NCBI RefSeq assembly: GCF_035917235.1
Contig: NZ_CP108423.1
Location: 3,289,001-3,353,000 of the forward strand
DNA length: 64,000 bases
Source of the DNA: Streptomyces sp. NBC_01294
GTDB taxonomy: Bacteria > Actinomycetota > Actinomycetes > Streptomycetales > Streptomycetaceae
Reading direction: 5' to 3'
Part shown: positions 52,556 through 61,341 of the stretch, one piece after another
Layout: the number at the start of each line of letters is the position of its first letter
Position numbering within the stretch: position 1 is the first letter of the stretch
Translations under genes and position numbers: made by a program
The notes under the pieces: generated by a model
Told to the model about the DNA's origin: nothing
What the model saw: the letters and a program-made list of their open reading frames with translations, nothing else
The model's database searches: none

Positions 52556-53163
52556 CAGCGCCGGCCCTTCTTCTCGCCGGGGCCGGCCGGGGTGGCGGCT
52601 TCGGCGGGGTCGTTCCTGCGGGACAGCACGATGGCCCCGATCAGGGCTGCGAGGAGGAGGACGGAGAGCGCCTCGAAGGGCAGCACCCAGTGCTGGAAGA
52701 GGATCTCGCCGGAGACCTTCGTGGAGCCCTGGACGGGTCCGTCGAGGTCGATCCAGGTCGTCCGGAAGGCGTCGACGACGACCCAGACCAGCGCCACGGC
52801 CGCGACGACGGCGACGCCGAGCGCGAGCAGGCGGTTGCCGGAGTCCGCGTCCGGGGAGCGGCCGATGGGCGCCTTGGTGAGCATCAGTCCGAAGAGGAGG
52901 AGGACGACCACGGAACCGAGGTAGATGAGGACCTGGACCCAGGCGATGAACTCCGCGGTCAGCAGCAGGTACTCGACGGCGATGCCCCCGAGCGCGACGA
53001 CCAGCCACAGGGCGGCGTGCACCAGCTGCTTGGTGGTGACCGTGACGAGGGCCGCGCCGAGGGTGGCGAGGCCGACGAGGATGAAGGCGATCTCGACGCC
53101 GGTCGGGGAGAGGAAGCCTGGCCCGGTGACGGCGGCTGCGGCCAGGGTGGCGGCGGGGGTCAC
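52555..53163 (-). CDS. nuoJ: NADH-quinone oxidoreductase-like subunit J
   Basis: 202 aa from GTG at 53163 overlapping the nuoI stop (GTGA). Five helices; helix 3 motif [25 protein letters not shown] contains the pi-bulge Tyr region. A polar insertion ([12 protein letters not shown]) follows helix 3, and the tail ends in Lys/Arg. Confidence 0.9.
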   Translation of the reverse strand: MTPAATLAAAAVTGPGFLSPTGVEIAFILVGLATLGAALVTVTTKQLVHAALWLVVALGGIAVEYLLLTAEFIAWVQVLIYLGSVVVLLLFGLMLTKAPIGRSPDADSGNRLLALGVAVVAAVALVWVVVDAFRTTWIDLDGPVQGSTKVSGEILFQHWVLPFEALSVLLLAALIGAIVLSRRNDPAEAATPAGPGEKKGRR

Positions 53164-53765
53164 GCGTCTCCCTCCGGGGTCGGGGTGGTCGGCGGTTCGG
53201 TCTCGGCGGCCGGGGCGGCGGCTTCGGCAGCGGCGGCGGCTGCCGCGGCGGCCTCGGCCTTCTCCACTGCCTTGCGGGCGGCGGCGATCTCCTTGGGCTC
53301 CTCGGCGGCCGGGTCCAGCGCGGGCGGGGCCGGGACGGTCCACATCCACTCGCGGAGCTTGTCGCGCTCGTGGGTCAGCTCGTGGATGTCGGTCTCCGCG
53401 TACTCGAACTCCGGCGACCAGAAGAGGGCGTCGAAGGGGCACACCTCGATGCAGATGCCGCAGTACATGCAGAGGGAGAAGTCGATGGCGAAGCGGTCGA
53501 GGACGTTGCGGCTTCGCTCGCGGCCACCGGGGGTGGACGCGGGCACCGTCTCCTTGTGGGAGTCGATGTAGATGCACCAGTCGGGGCACTCACGGGCGCA
53601 GAGCATGCAGACCGTGCAGTTCTCCTCGAACAGGCCGATGACGCCGCGGGAGCGGGGCGGGAGTTCGGGCTGGACGTCGGGGTACTGGGCCGTGTGCGAG
53701 CGCTTCGTCATCGTGCGCAGGGTGACGGCCAGGCCCTTGGCGAGGCCGGATCCGGGGATGGGCAT
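53160..53765 (-). CDS. nuoI: NADH-quinone oxidoreductase-like subunit I (8Fe ferredoxin)
   Basis: 201 aa, ATG start sharing a base with the nuoH TAA. Two complete [4Fe-4S] motifs, [12 protein letters not shown] and [12 protein letters not shown], bind clusters N6a and N6b. Beyond residue 135 the protein is an Ala/Glu/Pro-rich tail ([20 protein letters not shown]) not normally present. It carries electrons to cluster N2 of NuoB in ordinary complex I. Confidence 0.93.
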   Translation of the reverse strand: MPIPGSGLAKGLAVTLRTMTKRSHTAQYPDVQPELPPRSRGVIGLFEENCTVCMLCARECPDWCIYIDSHKETVPASTPGGRERSRNVLDRFAIDFSLCMYCGICIEVCPFDALFWSPEFEYAETDIHELTHERDKLREWMWTVPAPPALDPAAEEPKEIAAARKAVEKAEAAAAAAAAAEAAAPAAETEPPTTPTPEGDA

Positions 53766-54733
53766 TACTGGATCGCCACCTTCACGATGCCGGTGAGCGC
53801 GATCTGCGCGAGCGCGAGCGGGATGAGTGCGGTCCAGGCAAGCTTCTGGAGCTGGTCCTCGCGCAGGCGCGGGTAGCTCACGCGGAGCCAGATCACGACG
53901 AAGGCGAGGATCGCGGTCTTGAGCAGGGTCCAGACCCAGCCGAGGCCGTCGGCGCCGAAGGGGCCCTGCCAGCCGCCGAGGAAGAGGACGGTGGTGAGGG
54001 CGCAGAGGACGACGATGCCGGCGTACTCGGCGAGCAGGAAGAGGGCGAAGCGCAGGCCCGTGTACTCGGTGTACGCGCCGAAGATGATCTCGGAGTCGGC
54101 GACGGGCATGTCGAAGGGGGGCCGCTGCAGTTCGGCGAGGCCGGCGGTGAAGAAGACGAGCGCGCCGACGATCTGCCAGGGCAGCCACCACCACTCGAAG
54201 CTCTCGACGATGCCGGGGAGGGAGACCGTACCGGCGGCCATCGCGACGGAGGCGGCGGCGAGCAGCATGGGGAGCTCGTAGGCGAGCAGCTGGGCGGCGG
54301 TGCGCAGGCCCCCGAGCAGGGAGAACTTGTTCGCGGAGGCCCAGCCGGCCATGAGCGAGCCGAGGACTCCGACGCCCATGACGGCGAGCACGAAGAACAC
54401 GCCCGCGTCGATGACCTGGCCGACCGCGCCCTCGCCCGGGCCGATCGGGATGGCGAGGAGGACGAGGAGGTACGGCAGGAGGGCGACGGCGGGGGCGAGC
54501 TGGAAGATCCGGCGGTCGGCGTTGGCCGGGACGATGTCTTCCTTCTGCGCGAACTTCACACCGTCGGCGACGAGCTGGGCCCAGCCGTGGAAGCCGCCGG
54601 CGTACATGGGGCCGAGGCGGCCCTGCATGTGGGCCATCACCTTGTGCTCGGTCTGCCCGACGACGAGCGGGAGCACGAGGAAGACGGCGAAGACGACGAT
54701 CAGCCGCAGGGCCACGTCGAGGACGTCGTTCAC
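53765..54733 (-). CDS. nuoH: NADH-quinone oxidoreductase-like subunit H
   Basis: 322 aa from GTG at 54733 overlapping the nuoC stop (GTGA). Eight helices; [23 protein letters not shown] is clear. In the quinone-channel loop the usual PEAE reads [15 protein letters not shown], so the first Glu is Val and the second Asp, though [10 protein letters not shown] remains. It normally lies at the quinone tunnel and contacts NuoB and NuoD; no nuoD exists in this operon. Confidence 0.92.
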   Translation of the reverse strand: MNDVLDVALRLIVVFAVFLVLPLVVGQTEHKVMAHMQGRLGPMYAGGFHGWAQLVADGVKFAQKEDIVPANADRRIFQLAPAVALLPYLLVLLAIPIGPGEGAVGQVIDAGVFFVLAVMGVGVLGSLMAGWASANKFSLLGGLRTAAQLLAYELPMLLAAASVAMAAGTVSLPGIVESFEWWWLPWQIVGALVFFTAGLAELQRPPFDMPVADSEIIFGAYTEYTGLRFALFLLAEYAGIVVLCALTTVLFLGGWQGPFGADGLGWVWTLLKTAILAFVVIWLRVSYPRLREDQLQKLAWTALIPLALAQIALTGIVKVAIQ

Positions 54734-56259
54734 GCGTCGCCTCCGTTGTCGGGGGTGGGAGGGGGAGTGGGGGTGGGAGTGGAGGTGGGGGTGGGGCTGG
54801 TCTTGGGGTCGCGGGGGGCCGCCTCCGGCGTGTTTGCCTCCGGCGGGGTCTGCGGGGTCTCGGCCTCGGGCCCGGTGGTCTCCGACCCGTTTGCCTCCGA
54901 CCCGTTTGCCTCCGGCGCGGTCTGCGGGGTCTCCGCCGCGGGCCCGGTGGTCTTCGGCTTCGCCGGGGTCGCCTGCGGGCCGGGCGTCGTCGGCTTCGCC
55001 GGGGCCGATGCGTCCTCGGCGGCGGGCTTCGGGGTGCGCGGGGGCGCCTCCGGCGCGGGCGGCGGGGTCTCCGCCTGCGGGCCGGGCGTCGCCTTCGCAG
55101 GAGTCTCCGAGGCCGGCGGGGCCTCGAAGGCGGGCTTCGGGTCGTGCCAGGGGGCGTCCGTGCTGCGGGGGGTCGGTCGCTTCGGAGCTGTGGCTTCGGT
55201 CTCCGGGGTTGTCGCGGCCTGGCTGGCCGAGCCCTCCGTTACCGAGCGGGTGCGGCGGGGCGGGCGCGGGGCGTCCGTTGTCGGCGATTCCGGGGTTGCC
55301 GGGGACTCCGGGGTTGCCGGGGATTCCGGGGTGGCCGCGGCCTGGCTGGCCGAGCCGTCCGTTACCGAGCGGGTGCGGCGGGGCGGGCGCGGGGCGTCGG
55401 TTGCCGGGGATTCCGGGGTTGCCGGGGATTCCGGGGTGGCTGCGGCCTGGCTGGCCGAGCCCTCCGTTACCGAGCGGGTGCGGCGGGGCGGGCGCGGGGC
55501 GTCGGTTGCCGGCGATTCCGGGGTTGCCGGGGATTCCGGGGTGGCTGCGGCCTGGCTGGCCGAGCCCTCCGTGACCGAGCGGGTGCGGCGGACCGGGGCG
55601 CCCTCGCGCGGGGTGCGGGCGGCGGCGCCCGCCGCTCCTGCCGCGCGGGGGGTACGGGCCGGGCGGGCCGGAGCGGGCGGGAGCTGGCCCTTCATCGGGC
55701 CCCAGTCGTTGGGGTCGGGGACGCCCGGCGGGAGCATCTGGCGGCGCTTCGGGCCGTCGGGGTCCGCGCCCTCGCCCGGCTCCTTGGCGCCGGGCCAGGC
55801 CTTGGCGACGCGCGCCGCCAGGACGAAGTCCTTGCGCAGCGGGTGGCCCTCGAAGTTCTCCGGCAGGAGGAGGGGGACCAGGTGCGGGTGGTCGGTGAAG
55901 ACGATCCCGAACATTTCGAACGTCTCGCGTTCGTGCCATTCGGCTCCCGCGTACACGGCGACCGCCGACGGCAGGGAGGGGGCGCTGTGCGGGACGGTCG
56001 TGCGCAGCAGGAGGCGGCGTACGCGGTGGTTCTCCAGCGAGACGACGTGCGCGCAGATCCGGAAGCCGGCGCCGGCCTCGTCGACCGCGCTCAGCCAGTC
56101 GAAGTACGTGCAGCCCAGCTTGTCCCGGGCGATTTCGAGGGAGGAGATCCAGCTGCCGACGGGCACGTCCACCGTGAGGACGTCGTACGAGAAGTCGGCG
56201 ACGGCCTCGGCGCCGAAGACCGTCGGGGCCGCGTCGGGGAGGGAGTCGTAGAGGTTCAC
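54730..56259 (-). CDS. nuoC: NADH-quinone oxidoreductase-like subunit C with a long repetitive C-terminal tail
   Basis: 509 aa from GTG at 56259 overlapping the nuoB stop (GTGA). Residues 1-195 are a normal NuoC (30 kDa) domain: [22 protein letters not shown] and [15 protein letters not shown]. Residues 195-509 are Pro/Ala/Thr/Glu-rich and mostly repetitive: four copies of a 35-residue unit (one is 41) starting [18 protein letters not shown] with TPESPA sub-repeats, residues 224 to about 353, then further Pro/Thr-rich sequence. No NuoD domain is present; some species fuse C and D, but this tail is not NuoD. The stop overlaps nuoH, so nothing was lost to a frameshift within the gap. Confidence 0.9.
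   Translation of the reverse strand: MNLYDSLPDAAPTVFGAEAVADFSYDVLTVDVPVGSWISSLEIARDKLGCTYFDWLSAVDEAGAGFRICAHVVSLENHRVRRLLLRTTVPHSAPSLPSAVAVYAGAEWHERETFEMFGIVFTDHPHLVPLLLPENFEGHPLRKDFVLAARVAKAWPGAKEPGEGADPDGPKRRQMLPPGVPDPNDWGPMKGQLPPAPARPARTPRAAGAAGAAARTPREGAPVRRTRSVTEGSASQAAATPESPATPESPATDAPRPPRRTRSVTEGSASQAAATPESPATPESPATDAPRPPRRTRSVTDGSASQAAATPESPATPESPATPESPTTDAPRPPRRTRSVTEGSASQAATTPETEATAPKRPTPRSTDAPWHDPKPAFEAPPASETPAKATPGPQAETPPPAPEAPPRTPKPAAEDASAPAKPTTPGPQATPAKPKTTGPAAETPQTAPEANGSEANGSETTGPEAETPQTPPEANTPEAAPRDPKTSPTPTSTPTPTPPPTPDNGGDA
55201..55590 (-). repeat. 105-bp in-frame tandem repeat in nuoC
   Basis: Three full and one partial unit; periods are 105, 105 and 123 bases. Inside each unit the 18-base TPESPA-coding element (GGGGATTCCGGGGTTGCC type on the plus strand) is itself repeated two or three times, and the longer unit differs by one extra 18-mer. 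Copies are nearly identical at the DNA level, so expansion seems recent. Confidence 0.88.
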
Positions 56260-56864
56260 GCGCCGGCCCCCGGAGTGGGCGCGGCCGGGGGCGTGACCAG
56301 GCCGCTCGTGAGCTGGGCGACCGACGGACCCTCGGCGTAGCGCTCGGCCAGCGACTCGCGGGCGATCTTCTCCTGGAGCTTGAGGATGCCCTGGAGGAGC
56401 GCCTCCGGGCGCGGCGGGCAGCCGGGCACGTAGACGTCGACGGGGATGATCTGGTCGACGCCCTTCGTCACCGAGTACGAGTCCCAGTACGGGCCGCCGC
56501 AGTTGGAGCAGGCGCCGAAGGAGATGACGTACTTCGGCTCGGGCATCTGCTCGTAGAGCCGTTTGACGGCCGGGGCCATCTTGTCCGTGACGGTGCCCGA
56601 GACGATCATGAGGTCTGCCTGGCGGGGCCCCGGCGCGAACGGGATCACGCCGAGGCGGATGAAGTCGTGGCGGGCCATGGACGCGGCGATGAACTCGATC
56701 GCGCAGCAGGCCAGGCCGAAGTTGAAGACCCACAGGCTGTACCGGCGGCCCCAGTTCAGGACCACCTTCATCGGTTCCGGGGCCAGGCGGGAGAGGACTC
56801 CGAGGCGCTTGGGCTCCGGGAGCAGTACGCCCTCGGTCGGCGTCACAGCCGGTGTCACGTCCAT
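56256..56864 (-). CDS. nuoB: NADH-quinone oxidoreductase-like subunit B (cluster N2)
   Basis: 202 aa from ATG at 56864. Cluster ligands: the tandem Cys in GLACCAIEF, Cys in [18 protein letters not shown], and [14 protein letters not shown]. The [18 protein letters not shown] segment is closer to archaeal or cyanobacterial (FpoB/NdhK) NuoB homologues than to the typical bacterial GGYYHYSYSVVRG version, and it has an extra Cys. The C-terminus has a short Ala/Pro tail. It overlaps nuoA by 10 bases. Confidence 0.94.
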   Translation of the reverse strand: MDVTPAVTPTEGVLLPEPKRLGVLSRLAPEPMKVVLNWGRRYSLWVFNFGLACCAIEFIAASMARHDFIRLGVIPFAPGPRQADLMIVSGTVTDKMAPAVKRLYEQMPEPKYVISFGACSNCGGPYWDSYSVTKGVDQIIPVDVYVPGCPPRPEALLQGILKLQEKIARESLAERYAEGPSVAQLTSGLVTPPAAPTPGAGA

Positions 56865-57262
56865 TCGAGGACGCCCTTCTTGTACGCATAGAGCAGGCCG
56901 ACGGCCAGGAAGCCCAGGAAGATGAACATCTCCACCAGCGTCGTGGCGCCGTAACCGGCGGCGGCGAACACCGTCGCCCACGGGAACAGGAAGATCGAGT
57001 CGACGGCGAAGATGACGTAGAGGAACGCGTAGACGTAGTAGCGGACCTGGGTGTGCGCCCAGCCCTCGCCGACGGGGTCCACACCGCATTCGTACGTCAG
57101 CAGCTTCTCGTGAGTCGGGACCACGGGCCGCAGCAGGCGGCCGGCGCCGAACGCCACGGCCACGAAGAGCACACCGAGGGCGGCCAGCAGACCGACGACC
57201 GAATAACTCCGGAAGTAGTCCGCCGTGAGCACGGTTACGGTCGATACCGTTGGTTCGGGCAC
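56855..57262 (-). CDS. nuoA: NADH-quinone oxidoreductase-like subunit A
   Basis: 135 aa from GTG at 57262, chosen for GAGGAAC at 7 bases; a GTG at 57286 would add 8 residues but has no ribosome-binding site. Three helices and the [36 protein letters not shown] loop, whose YECG Cys is conserved; beyond it the usual long first helix [18 protein letters not shown]. It opens the ten-gene operon. A -10-like TAGACT lies at 57316-57311 on the minus strand; no clear -35. Confidence 0.92.
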   Translation of the reverse strand: MPEPTVSTVTVLTADYFRSYSVVGLLAALGVLFVAVAFGAGRLLRPVVPTHEKLLTYECGVDPVGEGWAHTQVRYYVYAFLYVIFAVDSIFLFPWATVFAAAGYGATTLVEMFIFLGFLAVGLLYAYKKGVLEWT

Positions 57263-57310
57263 GTCCGTTCCTCGCTCCTCGGTCACTGTCGACGATCTGG
57301 TACGGACGGG

Positions 57311-57316
57311 AGTCTA
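57311..57316 (-). promoter_or_regulatory. Candidate -10 hexamer for the nuo operon
   Basis: TAGACT on the minus strand, about 49 bases before the nuoA GTG at 57262. No acceptable -35 lies 16-19 bases upstream, so an alternative sigma factor or activator may be involved. The same CTAGACTC context occurs before rfbB. Confidence 0.4.
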
Positions 57317-57409
57317 GGGCCTGCCTCACACGGGGTGGGGTTATCCCCCGTTCACAGCACCCCGGCCACCCCATGGCATGAGCGGGGCGCGCTTGACAGG
57401 CTGTGGCGC

Positions 57410-58588
57410 ATGACCACGAGCCACGTCATCCCCGACAATGATCGACCTCCCCCGGTACGCGCCGTATTCAGCGCCGCGACGTGGAGGGAGATCGCCTTTC
57501 TGGTGAGCAACCTGCCCGTGGCGATCGTCGGTTTCGTTTACGCAGTTGTCATGGTTGCCGGGACGGGCGGTCTTTCCGTGACCGCGATCGGACTTCCGCT
57601 CCTCGCGTGCGGTCTCTATTTGTCTCGGCAATTGGGACGGCTGGACCGGGCACGCGCCCGCTGGCTGCTGGGCGTGCGGGTGGACGAGCCGACCCCGCTC
57701 CCCGGCCCGAAGCGGGCCGGCGGATTCTTCCCCTGGCTGTGGACGAGCATCAAGGACCCGGTCGCCTGGCGGACGGTGCTCTACCAGCTCATCCGGCTGC
57801 CGTGGGGGGTACTCACCTTCACGGTAGTCCTGGCCGGGCTGTTCGTGCTGTGGCCGGTGCTGCCGTACCTGGTGCGCCTGATGGCGAACGCGGACCGGGC
57901 GATGGCGCGGGGGCTCCTGTCGCCGTCCGACGACCTGGAGCGGCGGATCGCGGAGCTGGAATCCGACCGGGGCGTCGTGGTCGACACGGCGGCGGCCGAC
58001 CTGCGGCGCATCGAGCGGGACCTGCACGACGGGGCGCAGGCGCGGCTGGTGGCGCTGGCGATGGGGCTGGGCCTGGCGAAGGAGAAGCTGCTGGAGGACC
58101 CGGAGGGCGCGGCGGCGATGGTCGACGAGGCCCACGGGGAGGTGAAGCTCGCGCTCCAGGAGCTGCGGGACCTCGCGCGCGGGATCCATCCGGCGGTGCT
58201 GACGGACCGGGGGCTGGACGCGGCGCTGTCGTCGGTGGCGGCGCGGTGCGTGGTGCCGGTGAAGGTGGCGGTGGACCTGCCGGAGGTGCGACCGGCGGAG
58301 GCGATCGAGGGGATCGCGTACTTCGTGGTGTCCGAGCTGCTGCAGAACGTGAGCAAGCACGCGGGGGCGGGGGCGCGGGGCGCGAGCGTGGAGGTGTGGC
58401 GGGCGGGGCAGAGGCTGCTGATCCGGGTGTCGGACGACGGTCGGGGCGGGGCGGCCACCTCCGGGGGGAGCGGGCTGGCGGGGCTCGCCGAGCGGCTGGA
58501 TGCGGTGGACGGGGTGCTGGTGGTGGACTCGCCGGAGGGGGTGGGGACCGTGGTCACGGCGGAGCTGCCGTGGCGGGGGCGGGGGTGA
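57410..58588 (+). CDS. Sensor histidine kinase, NarL-system type (first of pair)
   Basis: 392 aa from ATG at 57410. The N-terminal membrane sensor domain has four helices ([55 protein letters not shown]) as in the putative-sensor PF13796 group. Then come an HisKA_3 helix with the phospho-acceptor His in [18 protein letters not shown] and an HATPase domain (QNVSKHAG N-box, DDGRGGA G1, [12 protein letters not shown]2). Upstream it diverges from nuoA. The next gene is a paralogue, then a response regulator. Confidence 0.9.
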   Translation: MTTSHVIPDNDRPPPVRAVFSAATWREIAFLVSNLPVAIVGFVYAVVMVAGTGGLSVTAIGLPLLACGLYLSRQLGRLDRARARWLLGVRVDEPTPLPGPKRAGGFFPWLWTSIKDPVAWRTVLYQLIRLPWGVLTFTVVLAGLFVLWPVLPYLVRLMANADRAMARGLLSPSDDLERRIAELESDRGVVVDTAAADLRRIERDLHDGAQARLVALAMGLGLAKEKLLEDPEGAAAMVDEAHGEVKLALQELRDLARGIHPAVLTDRGLDAALSSVAARCVVPVKVAVDLPEVRPAEAIEGIAYFVVSELLQNVSKHAGAGARGASVEVWRAGQRLLIRVSDDGRGGAATSGGSGLAGLAERLDAVDGVLVVDSPEGVGTVVTAELPWRGRG

Positions 58589-58658
58589 GGCTTGCGGTGC
58601 GTGGTGGTGAGCGGGGCCCCTGCCGGGTGGGTGGGGGTCCCGTTCGCGTGGCCGGTGC

Positions 58659-58716
58659 GGCGCCGCCGCCTCGTGGGGCCGCCCCGGGTCCCGCGCCTCA
58701 AGCGCCGGCGGGGCTG
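58659..58716. repeat. Single inverted copy of the 30.8-31.2 kb repeat unit
   Basis: Read on the minus strand, the stretch contains AGCCCCGCCGGCG, GCTTGAGGCGCGGGA, and CCCGGGGCGGCCCC, closely matching the unit of the 30836-31250 array. It lies in the 263-base gap between the two kinase genes. The rest of the gap shows nothing I can name. Confidence 0.7.
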
Positions 58717-58851
58717 GATTTGGCCGGGTGGATTGGCGGGCTTGGTGGGGTTAACCCCCCGGTGGAGATGCCTACTCGCCGCATGGTTCGGCCGGGTGGG
58801 GGGCGGCAGGGTGGGGGTGTAGCGGAGGACCGGAAGGGTGGGGTCGGGATC

Positions 58852-60171
58852 ATGGGCAACGGCAACGGCAAGGGCAATGCAGGCGGTGTCGGGGCGGTGC
58901 TGCGGGCTCCGGTCGAGGGGCGGACGTGGCGGGAGTTCGGGTACCTGCTGATCGGGCTGCCGCTGAGCACGCTGTACTTCTCGCTCGCCATCACCGGCGT
59001 GAGCCTCGGCGCCGGACTGCTCGTCACCTTCCTCGGCGTTCCGGTCCTCGCCGGCGTGCTCGCCATGTGCCGCGGGTTCGGTCACCTGGAGCGGGCCCGG
59101 GTGCGGGCGCTGCTCGGGGCGGACATCGCCGATCCCGCGCCGATCCGGGCCGAGAAGGGCGGGGCCCTCGCCGCCATGGGTGCGCTGCTCAAGAGCGGGA
59201 GCGCCTGGCGGCACGTGCTGTACTCCGTGGTCCACTTCCCGTGGGCAGTGTTCGGTTTCTGCCTGGCACTGACGTTCTGGGCGACCGGCTGGTCCCTCCT
59301 GCTGTACCCGCTCTGGTTCTGGGTCTTCCCGGCCTACACCGACCAGCCCGGCCTGCAGCTCGTCCAGAACGGCGAGTACACCTTCTACCTCGACTCGCCC
59401 CTGGCGATCACCCTCACCTGCCTCGCCGGAATGCTCCTCACCCTCGCCACCCCGTGGGTGATCCGGGCCCTGACCACCGTCGACCGGGTCGTGGTCGGCG
59501 GACTGCTCGGCCCGTCCCGCCTGGCCACCCGCGTCACCGAGCTGGAGTCCGACCGGGGTGTGGTCGTCGACACCGCGGCCGCCGACCTGCGGCGCATCGA
59601 GCGCGATCTGCACGACGGGGCGCAGGCCCGGCTGGTGGCGCTGGCCATGGACCTGGGGCTGGCGAAGGAGAAGCTGGCCGAGGACCCGCAGGCCGCCGCC
59701 CGCATGGTGGACGAGGCGCACGGCGAGGTGAAGATCGCCCTCCAGGAGCTGCGCGACCTGGCCCGCGGGATCCACCCGGCCGTGCTGACCGACCGCGGAC
59801 TGGACGCGGCGCTGTCCTCGGTGGCCTCGCGGTGCGCGGTGCCGGTACGGGTGGCCGTGGACCTCCCGGCCCGGCCCGCGGCGGCGATCGAGGGGATCGC
59901 GTACTTCACGGTGTCGGAGCTGCTGCAGAACATCAGCAAGCACGCCGTGGCCCGGTCGGCCTCGGTGGACGTGTGGAAGTCCGGGGACCGGCTGCTGATC
60001 CAGGTCGCCGACGACGGCCGCGGCGGGGCCGGCACGGGGCCCGGTACCGGGGCCGGGACCGGGCTGGCGGGGCTGACCGAGCGGCTGGACGCCGTGGACG
60101 GGGTACTGGTCGTCGACTCCCCCACCGATGGCGGGACGACGGTCACCGCCGAGCTGCCCTGGCGCGCGTAG
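58852..60171 (+). CDS. Sensor histidine kinase, NarL-system type (second of pair)
   Basis: 439 aa from ATG at 58852, after a Gly/Asn-rich start. Four membrane segments (FGYLLIGLPLSTLYFSLAI; VSLGAGLLVTFLGVPVLAG; VHFPWAVFGFCLALTF; GMLLTLATPWVI), then [20 protein letters not shown] with the His, and an HATPase domain (ISKHAV N-box, DDGRGGAGTG G1). The catalytic half is nearly identical to that of the upstream gene, while the sensor half has diverged and includes a larger extracytoplasmic loop (about 25 residues), so the pair is a duplication. Confidence 0.9.
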   Translation: MGNGNGKGNAGGVGAVLRAPVEGRTWREFGYLLIGLPLSTLYFSLAITGVSLGAGLLVTFLGVPVLAGVLAMCRGFGHLERARVRALLGADIADPAPIRAEKGGALAAMGALLKSGSAWRHVLYSVVHFPWAVFGFCLALTFWATGWSLLLYPLWFWVFPAYTDQPGLQLVQNGEYTFYLDSPLAITLTCLAGMLLTLATPWVIRALTTVDRVVVGGLLGPSRLATRVTELESDRGVVVDTAAADLRRIERDLHDGAQARLVALAMDLGLAKEKLAEDPQAAARMVDEAHGEVKIALQELRDLARGIHPAVLTDRGLDAALSSVASRCAVPVRVAVDLPARPAAAIEGIAYFTVSELLQNISKHAVARSASVDVWKSGDRLLIQVADDGRGGAGTGPGTGAGTGLAGLTERLDAVDGVLVVDSPTDGGTTVTAELPWRA

Positions 60172-60201
60172 ATCTCGTAGATCTCGTAGATCTCGTAGAT
60201 C
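60169..60201 (+). repeat. Tandem 9-base TAGATCTCG repeats at the kinase stop codon
   Basis: Three complete copies of TAGATCTCG and a partial fourth (TAGATC) start on the TAG stop itself. Each copy holds the palindrome AGATCT. A multi-frame stop block and possible protein-binding cluster. Confidence 0.75.
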
Positions 60202-60519
60202 CACGGATGGACGGCTCGAGGGGCGGGCGGGTCGGCGGGCGGCCGCCGGCGGGCCGGCCCCTTCGTCCGTTCCGGCGCGCGCGGCTCCCGGCGCGCGCCT
60301 CCCTCCCTGCACGCCTCCCCCTCCGCTGCACCCGTTTGCACCATCCGTTTGCGGCATCCCTTCGTGGCGGCCGCTTGCGGCGTCCGACGTTCCACATGCG
60401 AAAACTCCCCCCGTACGCCCACCTGTTGTCGCGGCTCTGCCTTCAGCGGGGCTTGAGGCTGGGATGCTTGGCTGAGTCGGGTAGTGCGGGAAACGAGTGG
60501 ACGCGGGAGCTGCTGAATC
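60202..60519. other. Spacer between the second kinase and the response regulator
   Basis: 318 bases without a supportable gene. It has short GGCCGC/GCGGCC-type motifs and a lower-GC patch near 60400-60480, but no clear promoter pair. The regulator may be transcribed separately from the kinases. Confidence 0.5.
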
Positions 60520-61191
60520 GTGGACGACAGGGTGCGGGTGGTCATCGCCGAGGATTCAGTGCTGCTGCGCGAGGGCCTGACCCGGTTGCTGACCGACCGG
60601 GGGCATGACGTCGTGGCGGGCGTCGGGGACGCGGAAGCCCTGATCAAGACGGTGGCGGAGCTGGCGGCCGAGGACGCGCTGCCGGATGTGGTGGTGGCCG
60701 ACGTGCGGATGCCGCCGACCCATACCGACGAGGGCGTGCGGGCGGCCGTGCGGCTGCGCCGCGACTACCCCGGGATAGGCGTGCTCGTGCTGTCTCAGTA
60801 CGTGGAGGAGCAGTACGCCACCGAACTGCTGGCCGGTTCCAGCACCGGGGTGGGATACCTGCTCAAGGACCGGGTGGCCGAGGTACGGGAATTCCTGGAC
60901 GCTGTCGTCCGGGTGGCCCGGGGCGGTACGGCCCTGGACCCGGAGGTCGTCGCGCAGCTGCTCGGCCGCAGCAGGAAGCAGGACGTCCTGGCGGGTCTGA
61001 CCCCGCGCGAGCGCGAGGTGCTCGGGCTGATGGCCGAGGGGCGTACCAATTCGGCCGTGGCGAAGCAGCTGGTCGTGAGTGACGGAGCGGTGGAGAAGCA
61101 CGTCAGCAACATCTTCATGAAACTGGGCCTGTCGCCGAGTGACGGGGATCACCGGCGTGTACTGGCCGTTCTCACCTATCTGAAATCTTGA
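60520..61191 (+). CDS. NarL/FixJ family response regulator
   Basis: 223 aa from GTG at 60520 with GGGAG upstream. Receiver domain: VIAEDSVLLREGL carries the acidic pair, VVVADVRMPP the phosphorylated Asp (near residue 58), and LLKDR the conserved Lys (near 118). The output LuxR-type helix-turn-helix is LTPREREVLGLMAEGRTNSAVAKQL, continuing VEKHVSNIFMKLGL. It is the only regulator beside the two paralogous kinases, so both may feed it. Confidence 0.93.
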   Translation: MDDRVRVVIAEDSVLLREGLTRLLTDRGHDVVAGVGDAEALIKTVAELAAEDALPDVVVADVRMPPTHTDEGVRAAVRLRRDYPGIGVLVLSQYVEEQYATELLAGSSTGVGYLLKDRVAEVREFLDAVVRVARGGTALDPEVVAQLLGRSRKQDVLAGLTPREREVLGLMAEGRTNSAVAKQLVVSDGAVEKHVSNIFMKLGLSPSDGDHRRVLAVLTYLKS

Positions 61192-61341
61192 TCGACTGAC
61201 ACTCTGTCAGATATGGCATACCGGTCGGGCTGTCTCAAGGGGCGGTCCTACGGTCCAGAATGTGGTCGCTCCTGGGGACCTGATCCCTACCGACGTAGGG
61301 TGGGTTATGGGGGTGTCACGCCTCGAAGGAGGTCCAGTTCA

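Noticed and set aside
54730..56259. nuoC-nuoD fusion
   Set aside because: I looked for NuoD signatures (GPQHPSTHG-like, large hydrogenase-type fold) in the tail and found only Pro/Ala/Thr repeats.
57392..57397. TTGACA as -35 of the first kinase gene
   Set aside because: It lies 12 bases before the ATG, leaving no room for a -10 and start upstream of the codon.
57781..60357. 858-codon minus-strand frame across both kinase genes
   Set aside because: It mirrors two clearly real kinases; composition is Arg/Pro/Gln-rich and no family motif appears.
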